From contig DGQS01000080.1 in assembly GCA_002389785.1 (NCBI GenBank), positions 1 to 7,263 of the forward strand: DNA of 7,263 nucleotides, in the 5' to 3' direction. A program made the translations under genes and the position numbers. The notes below the pieces were generated by a model that was given only the letters and a program-made list of their open reading frames with translations, was not told the origin of the DNA and did no database searches. Within the stretch, counting starts at the first letter, position 1. Each line of letters starts with the position of its first letter. Origin of the DNA: Bacteroidetes bacterium UBA4408 (GTDB lineage: Bacteria; Bacteroidota; Bacteroidia; UBA4408). Shown one piece after another: positions 1 through 4,603 of this stretch.

Positions 1-13
1 GTAAAATACTTAG

Positions 14-45
14 AAATCCCTTCAAGTTTGAAGGGATTTTTTTTT
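14..45 (+). terminator. Rho-independent terminator of a gene upstream of the window
   Basis: An 11-bp perfect stem (arms 14-24 and 29-39, core AATCCCTTCA / TGAAGGGATT) with the 4-base loop AGTT runs straight into a 9-T tract (37-45). The T tract is on the right side only, so it terminates rightward transcription from a gene left of the window. A TAA at 2-4 could be that gene's stop codon, but the upstream frame cannot be known from here. Confidence 0.88.
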
Positions 46-372
46 ATTAGTAGGATCAAATTGGTTCAACTAAATTTAACGCTTATTGTTTTCTTCATTT
101 TCTTTCCTGCAATGCAAATTCTTCAAGCTTCCAAGTTGAATGCTATACATAGCCAATTCACTGCACTAACTCCAAGTAGCACGAATTAGCGGGATGCCCA
201 GTATAATTGAATTTCTTATACAACTCCCTGAACACAAAAAGTTAAGCTCTAATTTGTTTTGATTTTAGACTTACTTCCTGAATTAATCCATTTAGTTTTG
301 ATAAAATAAATTATGAAATAACCTGCAATAAATCCTACTTTTTATTGTTAAGTTTGAAAAAAATGTGAGGTG
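46..372. other. Long non-coding spacer before the first paralogue
   Basis: About 320 AT-rich bases without a convincing gene. Stop codons occur often in the frames I read, and I recognise no RNA gene. Two exact matches to the Bacteroidota -7 element TAnnTTTG are present, TAGTTTTG at 293-300 and TAAGTTTG at 349-356, but neither has a good TTG at the usual -33 distance. In DNA this AT-rich, such matches can occur by chance. The motif GTTTTGAT occurs twice (256-263 and 295-302), which is probably not significant. Confidence 0.5.
293..300 (+). promoter_or_regulatory. Candidate -7 promoter element (TAnnTTTG) for the first paralogue
   Basis: TAGTTTTG matches the Bacteroidota primary-sigma -7 consensus TAnnTTTG. 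Transcription would start near 307 and leave a leader of roughly 65 bases before the ATG at 373. No clear TTG lies 19-21 bases upstream. A second match, TAAGTTTG at 349-356, would leave a leader of only about 10 bases and is the less likely of the two. This is a motif match only. Confidence 0.3.
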
Positions 373-1083
373 ATGAAACGAACTAATTCCATTTTAATAT
401 TCTTATTTTTTGGCATTTTTACTTGTACAGCGCAGGATACCCTTTACAAGAAAAATGGAGATAAAGTATTGGCCAAAATACTTGAAGTAAATACACAAAC
501 AATTAAGTATACCCAGGTAAATTCGGAATTGCCGATTTATATTCTAGATCGTTCAGAGGTTTTATCGATTAGCTATAAAAATGGCAGCCGCGAAGTTTTT
601 AACGCTGAGCCAAACATCGCTAATGATGATTATGTAGCTCAAAAAATTCGTTCACCAAGAACTCGTTCTAAAAATTTGGTTGACATACAAAATAGCCCGA
701 TTACGATTGCCGGCAACAGGTATTCAATTTCCGAATTTAGGCTTAGTCCACCCTATGTGGATGCCATTGTTTTGAATAAAAACGACAAACAGTTGAGTGT
801 TATGATTAAAGCAGCTCAAGATACCAGACGTACATCCAAACTTCTCGGATTTGCTCCGATACCGATGGGTGTTAGTTCGTATTTTTTGTTGATTGTTGGA
901 TCAATAAATTCAGCGAATACAGTGAACGGTGGAATTTCTGCAAACTATTTAGCAACCTCCGGACTACTTGCAGTTGCTGCTATAGGTACCGGAATAGCCT
1001 CAATTGTGCTCAATGCACAAAGTAAAGCAATGCGCAGAAAAGCTGTAGAAAAATACAATCTAACCTATTTCGGACATCCCTGA
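373..1083 (+). CDS. Exported or membrane-anchored protein of unknown function, paralogue 1
   Basis: I do not recognise a named function. The 236-residue product starts with a signal peptide (residues 1-21, hydrophobic core ILIFLFFGIF, likely cut near TAQ|D). A small domain of about residues 22-78 follows, with the pattern YKKNGD...AKILEV...IKY...RSEVLSISYKNG..EVF, a layout common in uncharacterised Bacteroidota secreted proteins. Residues 110-166 form a middle motif (I.I.GNRY ... FAPIPMG). Two hydrophobic segments follow at about 157-177 and 193-213, then a basic tail with KAVEKYN and a final HP. It is a paralogue of the next gene along its whole length. I chose ATG 373 rather than the adjoining in-frame GTG at 370 because MKRTNS gives a normal signal-peptide start; an AGG sits 2 bases before this ATG, too close to be a useful Shine-Dalgarno. 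C18 is not in a lipobox (IFTC), so a lipoprotein is unlikely. Role is unknown; an envelope location is inferred. Confidence 0.85.
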   Translation: MKRTNSILIFLFFGIFTCTAQDTLYKKNGDKVLAKILEVNTQTIKYTQVNSELPIYILDRSEVLSISYKNGSREVFNAEPNIANDDYVAQKIRSPRTRSKNLVDIQNSPITIAGNRYSISEFRLSPPYVDAIVLNKNDKQLSVMIKAAQDTRRTSKLLGFAPIPMGVSSYFLLIVGSINSANTVNGGISANYLATSGLLAVAAIGTGIASIVLNAQSKAMRRKAVEKYNLTYFGHP

Positions 1084-1116
1084 AGAAGCAGTTTAAATTC
1101 TTACTAAGTGCTTACT

Positions 1117-1163
1117 GTAGTTAGTTTGGTAATAAAAACTTTGTAGCCAAAACTAAAAACTAC
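1117..1163. repeat. Imperfect inverted repeat between the paralogues
   Basis: GTAGTT-AGTTTGG (1117-1129) can pair with CCAAAACT-AAAAACTAC (1147-1163). This gives 13 base pairs interrupted by a 3-A bulge and one single-A bulge, with a 17-base loop. It starts 33 bases after the stop codon of the first paralogue. No T tract follows, so it is not a classical terminator. It could stabilise an mRNA 3' end, serve as an operator, or be chance in AT-rich DNA. Confidence 0.35.
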
Positions 1164-1248
1164 TCAATAAAATTTTGTCAAATACAAGTAATTTTCATGA
1201 CTGTAGTTTGCACAAATTGATTCCATGTTTTATTAAGTCTATTTTGCC

Positions 1249-1256
1249 TATTTTTG
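1249..1256 (+). promoter_or_regulatory. Candidate -7 promoter element for the second paralogue and ligase
   Basis: TATTTTTG matches TAnnTTTG and would place a start near 1263, about 44 bases before the ATG at 1307. No TTG sits at the right distance upstream. A weaker alternative is TATTTTG (1240-1246), one T short, which does have a TTG 20 bases upstream (1217-1219). Either supports separate transcription of the second paralogue, whose 223-base upstream spacer also argues for its own promoter. Confidence 0.3.
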
Positions 1257-1306
1257 GAAGCTGTATTTTTTAAGTAGGTAAAAAGTAACTTTCTCACATT
1301 CCAATT

Positions 1307-1990
1307 ATGAAACTAATATTAAACTTAACCATCAGTTTATCGTTGCTGCTCTTTAGTTCGTTTGCAGTTTTAGCGCAAGATATTTTGATTAAGAAAAATG
1401 GAGACGAGCTGCGGTGTAAAGTTATTGAATTGGGTACTGAAAAAATTACCTATCTTACTAAATCTGCTAACGATAGCGCAGGAAGTGATACCCTGACTTT
1501 ATTGAAATCGGAAGTATTTATGATTCGTTATGCAAATGGAAGTAAGGATGTTTTTGAAACAGCCACACCTGTATCAGCACCTTCAGAATATGTTCAAAGC
1601 TCAAGCGAAGTAGTTCCCGAAAGTGAGAAAATTGAAATTCATGGCCGGCGCTTTTATTACCACAATCGTCCAATTGGAAAGAATCGAGTAATGCGAATCA
1701 TGCGCACTGAAAAAGACAAAGAAATTGATGCTTACATCGCAAAAAGTATAGCCTGTTCCGTATTTTCACCTATCTTAAAATTTGCATCCATTCCTGTGGG
1801 AGTAGTTGGCTTTATAATTTTGGGCTTCGAATCGGCTGATAATAATTCTATTGATAGTGCAGAGCTTGATAAAGGTCGTGCTTTAGTTGCCGGTTTTTTT
1901 TTAGCGCAGGTAGGTGGATATACGGTTGAATATTTTCAATACCGAAATCTAAAAAATGCAGTAAAATTGTACAATTCCAAGCATCCATAA
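1307..1990 (+). CDS. Exported or membrane-anchored protein of unknown function, paralogue 2
   Basis: This 227-residue protein has no function I recognise. It is a diverged paralogue of the preceding gene. A signal peptide covers residues 1-24 (core LSLLLFSSFAVLAQ, cut at AQ|D). The N-terminal domain (about 25-84) repeats the pattern ILIKKNGDE...CKVIELG...ITY...KSEVFMIRYANGS.DVF. After a Ser/Glu-rich linker (about 86-108) comes the middle motif at 109-165 (IEIHGRRF ... FASIPVG), which aligns without gaps to residues 110-166 of paralogue 1 with about 16 of 57 identical by eye. Hydrophobic segments lie at about 156-173 and 191-206, then the tail NAVKLYN...HP. The Asn/Asp-rich loop between the helices differs from paralogue 1. 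A nine-T tract (1894-1902) encodes part of the second hydrophobic segment, but the frame is intact because the shared C-terminus follows. The phenylacetate-CoA ligase-like gene starts 15 bases after the stop, so co-transcription is likely. Function is unknown. Confidence 0.87.
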   Translation: MKLILNLTISLSLLLFSSFAVLAQDILIKKNGDELRCKVIELGTEKITYLTKSANDSAGSDTLTLLKSEVFMIRYANGSKDVFETATPVSAPSEYVQSSSEVVPESEKIEIHGRRFYYHNRPIGKNRVMRIMRTEKDKEIDAYIAKSIACSVFSPILKFASIPVGVVGFIILGFESADNNSIDSAELDKGRALVAGFFLAQVGGYTVEYFQYRNLKNAVKLYNSKHP

Positions 1991-2005
1991 TTTATTTGTC
2001 AGCTA

Positions 2006-3301
2006 GTGAATACACCTATTCCTGAAATTGAAAAAAAACAATTAGCTGAAATTAAAGCTTTTCAAGAACAGTCGCTTGCAAGCTTTTTGTCATACTTACA
2101 AGCGCATTCAAAGTTTTACAAAGCACTGTTTAAACAGCACTCTATTGATATTTCTGCCATTAAAAGTTTAGAAGATTTACAAAAAATTCCGACTACCGAT
2201 AAGGAAGATTTGCAAGTTCGAAGTGCAGATTTTTGCTGTGTAGGTCCTGAAAAAATTATCGATTATATTACCACTTCCGGTACTTTAGGAAACCCTGTGA
2301 CCTTTGCATTAAGTGAAAACGATTTACAACGCCTTGCTTATAATGAAAGTATTTCACTTGCTTGCACCGGAGGAAATGAGCACGAAATTTATCAATTAAT
2401 GACCACGCTCGATCGCCGATTTATGGCTGGTTTGGCTTATTTTATGGGGGCTCGTAAATTAGGAGCAGGATGTGTACGGGTTGGTTCAGGTATACCAGAA
2501 TTACAATGGGATACCATTTTTCGAATTGCACCAACCGCAATCATCACCGTTCCATCCTTTATATTGAAGTTGCTGGATTACGCCGATCAACATAAAATTG
2601 AATATAAAAATAGCAGTATCAAAAAAGCCATTTGCATTGGAGAACCTATACGAACAGCCAATTTTGAATTAAATGCTCTTGGAAAGCGTATTGCCGAACG
2701 TTGGAATATTCAACTTTATTCTACCTATGCCTCCACAGAGATGGGGGCAGCATTTACTGAGTGTGAGCAGGGTAGAGGTGGACACCATCATCCCGAATTA
2801 TTGATTGTTGAATTTTTAGATGAGCAAGGAAATCATGTTAAAGAAGGAGAGGCAGGAGAACTTACTGTAACCACTTTAGGTGTAGAAGCAATGCCTTTGC
2901 TTAGGTTTAGAACGGGTGATATTTGCATCTACGACACCTCACCTTGTTCCTGTGGTAGAAACACTTTACGCATTGGGCCTATTATTGGTCGTAAAAAACA
3001 AATGATCAAATACAAAGGCACAAGCTTGTATCCATCAGCGTTTTACGATATTTTAAATACGATGGAGCATGTAGAAAACTACGTGGTTGAAGTCTCTACT
3101 AATGAAATTGGAACCGATGAAATTTTGATTCGAATTGGCTGTCGTTACATACCCGAAAATTTTGAAAAGGAAATCAAAGATCATTTTAGGGCACGCCTTC
3201 GTGTGAGTCCGGCTATTGTGTTGAGCTCGGTTGAAGAAATAAATAAACTGCAATTTCACGAAAATAGCCGAAAGCCAATTGTGTTTATCGATCGCCGATA
3301 A
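2006..3301 (+). CDS. Phenylacetate-CoA ligase family (PaaK-like) adenylate-forming enzyme
   Basis: A 431-residue ANL-superfamily enzyme, close to the length of E. coli PaaK (437). The family activates a carboxylic acid with ATP to an acyl-adenylate and then transfers it to CoA in the cytosol. Visible motifs in order: N-terminal helical region ending in DLQKIPTTDKEDL (57-69), P-loop TTSGTLGNP (89-97), IGEPI (211-215), YASTEMG (241-247), GELTVTTL (284-291), LLRFRTGD (298-305), CSCGR (314-318), IIGRKKQMIKYKG (326-338), and the C-terminal catalytic-lysine region with K423 in SRKPIVFIDRR. C253, H260, C314 and C316 could form the zinc site reported in the family (inference). GTG 2006 is the chosen start: it is the first start codon after the in-frame stop of the previous gene, and the next ATG lies far inside the fold. 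No Shine-Dalgarno is visible. No other phenylacetate catabolism gene is nearby, so the substrate is unknown; 'coenzyme F390 synthetase-like' is another label used for such relatives. Confidence 0.9.
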   Translation: MNTPIPEIEKKQLAEIKAFQEQSLASFLSYLQAHSKFYKALFKQHSIDISAIKSLEDLQKIPTTDKEDLQVRSADFCCVGPEKIIDYITTSGTLGNPVTFALSENDLQRLAYNESISLACTGGNEHEIYQLMTTLDRRFMAGLAYFMGARKLGAGCVRVGSGIPELQWDTIFRIAPTAIITVPSFILKLLDYADQHKIEYKNSSIKKAICIGEPIRTANFELNALGKRIAERWNIQLYSTYASTEMGAAFTECEQGRGGHHHPELLIVEFLDEQGNHVKEGEAGELTVTTLGVEAMPLLRFRTGDICIYDTSPCSCGRNTLRIGPIIGRKKQMIKYKGTSLYPSAFYDILNTMEHVENYVVEVSTNEIGTDEILIRIGCRYIPENFEKEIKDHFRARLRVSPAIVLSSVEEINKLQFHENSRKPIVFIDRR

Positions 3302-3320
3302 ATTACTTACAACAAGTAAT
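3302..3320. repeat. Short perfect inverted repeat after the ligase gene
   Basis: ATTACTT (3302-3308) and AAGTAAT (3314-3320) form a 7-bp stem with a 5-base loop, directly after the ligase stop codon and about 16 bases upstream of the TACCTTTG element. No T tract follows immediately. It might be a weak transcript end or a small operator for the next promoter. The stem is short and AT-rich, so chance is possible. Confidence 0.3.
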
Positions 3321-3335
3321 GTAGCCTTTTATTTG

Positions 3336-3343
3336 TACCTTTG
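3336..3343 (+). promoter_or_regulatory. Bacteroidota-type -7 promoter element (TACCTTTG)
   Basis: TACCTTTG is a textbook form of the Bacteroidota -7 consensus TAnnTTTG. It sits 16 bases upstream of the ATG at 3360, so the leader would be short (about 10 bases). No TTG is found at the -33 position. The position just ahead of a two-gene unit, after a run of genes ending at 3301, makes it the most believable promoter in the window. Confidence 0.5.
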
Positions 3344-3359
3344 TTAAAGTTTAATAGGC

Positions 3360-3857
3360 ATGAAAAAAATAGCGCTTTTTATTTCACTCTTACTATTAGT
3401 TGTTCACGTAAGTGCTCAATCAATTAATGTTGATGAAGCAAGGAGTTTGTATGTAAAATCGGCTGAGAATAAAGAAGTTTGTAAAAAGCTATATGAAAAG
3501 CTGGCAAAAATAGACGAAGCAAATCAAAATTTATTGCTCGGATATAAAGGTGCAGTGTTGGCCGAAATGGCAAGACATGAAAAGGATGCTCCTAAAAAGT
3601 TGAAATTGTTTAAGGAAGGCAAACGTAAGTTGGAGCAAGCTATTATTAATGATTTAGAAAATGTGGAATTGCGTTTTTTACGATTAAGCATACAACTGCA
3701 TACGCCGGATGTATTGCATTACAACGCTCAGATAAAATCCGACAAGCTATTTATTGAAAGTAATCTTGAGAAATTGAAAAACGAAAAACTAAAAAAATCA
3801 ATTTCTGAGTATATGGCTAAAGTAGCTATCCCAAGTGAAACGTCTAGCCCGAAGTAA
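3360..3857 (+). CDS. Small exported alpha-helical protein, conserved hypothetical
   Basis: This 165-residue protein has a clear signal peptide (residues 1-20, MKK then a long hydrophobic core, cut at VSAQ|S), so the mature protein is probably periplasmic or otherwise envelope-associated. The rest is Lys/Glu/Leu-rich and looks all-helical, with a central block around residues 60-113 (YKGAVLAEMARH, LFKEGKRKLEQAI, ENVELRFLRLSIQ) that resembles a conserved, uncharacterised Bacteroidota protein type and suggests paired TPR-like helices. There are no enzyme motifs; C41 is the only cysteine in the mature part. The ATG follows the TACCTTTG element closely. The next gene starts 2 bases after the stop, so the two are almost certainly one transcript and may act together. 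Function unknown. The helical-repeat reading is inference. Confidence 0.85.
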   Translation: MKKIALFISLLLLVVHVSAQSINVDEARSLYVKSAENKEVCKKLYEKLAKIDEANQNLLLGYKGAVLAEMARHEKDAPKKLKLFKEGKRKLEQAIINDLENVELRFLRLSIQLHTPDVLHYNAQIKSDKLFIESNLEKLKNEKLKKSISEYMAKVAIPSETSSPK

Positions 3858-3859
3858 GC

Positions 3860-4462
3860 ATGCTCTTAAAAAACACGCTCCTTGTATTGGTTCTTACACT
3901 TTTAATTGGCTCACTGCAAGCTCAAACTATCGAAGAGTTAAATGCATTTAATGTAAAGAGAAATTCTATTAATACGAAGGGAATGCCGGTTTTGGCTGCT
4001 TGGGGATTTGCCAATGTTGCAGTTGGTGTTATTGGAACTAGCACTACCTGCGATGAAACCGATAAATATTTTCATCAAATGAACCTATTTTGGGGAGGTA
4101 TAAACTTGGCCTTAGCCACCGTAGGCTACTATGGTGCGAAAAGGGATAAAAAGAGCTACGATTTAGCAGCTACTGTAAAAAAACAACAATCCATTGAAAA
4201 AACATTTTTGTTTAATGCGGCACTCGATGCTGTTTACATTTCGGCGGGAGCTTATTTACTAGAAAAATCTACCAATTCCTCAAATCGTCGGGAAATGTAC
4301 AATGGTTATGGGCAATCATTGATTTTGCAAGGAGCATTTTTACTGGGTTTTGATGCAATCATGTATTTGGCACATACGAAGCATGGTAAAAATAAACTTA
4401 CTCCATTACTGGAACATGTAAAATTGAGCAATAATGGAATTGGCGTTTATTACTCCTTGTAA
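3860..4462 (+). CDS. Predicted four-helix membrane protein of unknown function (possibly DUF6992-like)
   Basis: This 200-residue protein begins with a hydrophobic signal sequence (residues 1-22, LQAQ|T). Four hydrophobic segments follow at about 42-60, 74-92, 116-134 and 151-170, so an inner-membrane protein is likely. Characteristic stretches are KYFHQMNLFWGGINLALA (69-86), EKTFLFNAALDAVYISAG (113-130) and GYGQSLILQGAFLLGFDAI (149-167). They match my memory of an uncharacterised Bacteroidota membrane family, possibly DUF6992, but I cannot confirm the number. Polar residues in or next to the helices (H72, D123, E135, D165, H172) could form a functional site or a helix-helix contact. It starts 2 bases after the preceding exported helical protein, indicating translational linkage and a possible joint role. 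I see no catalytic signature and assign no function. Confidence 0.85.
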   Translation: MLLKNTLLVLVLTLLIGSLQAQTIEELNAFNVKRNSINTKGMPVLAAWGFANVAVGVIGTSTTCDETDKYFHQMNLFWGGINLALATVGYYGAKRDKKSYDLAATVKKQQSIEKTFLFNAALDAVYISAGAYLLEKSTNSSNRREMYNGYGQSLILQGAFLLGFDAIMYLAHTKHGKNKLTPLLEHVKLSNNGIGVYYSL

Positions 4463-4464
4463 AG

Positions 4465-4545
4465 GCCTAAGTTGGAAGCTGAAAAATCTGAACCGAAATT
4501 TAAACTCATTCAGCATGCAAACTCTACAGTTAGGCAACTTTTTTT
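4465..4545 (+). terminator. Possible terminator: nested inverted repeats ending in a T tract
   Basis: Two nested inverted repeats follow the stop codon at 4462: outer GCCTAA (4465-4470) with TTAGGC (4530-4535), and inner GCTGAA (4478-4483) with TTCAGC (4509-4514). The outer right arm is followed three bases later by a 7-T tract (4539-4545). An alternative local hairpin is AGTT-AGGC-AACT (4528-4539) leading into the same T tract. Each stem is only 4-6 bp, so the structure is weak. Its place between a finished operon and a new gene fits a transcript end. Confidence 0.35.
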
Positions 4546-4567
4546 AGTTAAACCGCGTATAACTAGT

Positions 4568-4575
4568 TAGTATTG
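4568..4575 (+). promoter_or_regulatory. Weak candidate -7 element for the phosphatase gene
   Basis: TAGTATTG differs from TAnnTTTG at one position and lies 28 bases before the ATG at 4604, a usual distance. No -33 TTG is evident. An AAAGGA at 4591-4596, 7 bases before the ATG, could act as a ribosome binding site, though this phylum rarely depends on one. Confidence 0.22.
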
Positions 4576-4603
4576 AGTATTCAATTTTCTAAAGGAATAA
4601 CCC

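Noticed and set aside
370..372. GTG as the start of paralogue 1
   Set aside because: It directly precedes an ATG in the same frame and adds only one residue; MKRTNS from the ATG gives a normal signal-peptide start.
409..435. Lipoprotein signal (C18 in the signal region of paralogue 1)
   Set aside because: The residues before the cysteine (IFT) do not fit a lipobox, and TAQ|D just after it is a good signal peptidase I site of the kind seen in the other exported proteins here.
3053..3259. 68-codon open frame on the minus strand inside the ligase gene
   Set aside because: It lies wholly within a well-supported enzyme with conserved motifs on the other strand, has low-complexity composition and shows no start context or recognisable domain.
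2006..3301. Naming the ligase paaK and assigning phenylacetate degradation
   Set aside because: Family membership is clear, but no paa ring-oxidation genes are present and substrate residues cannot be judged by eye, so the specific symbol was withheld.
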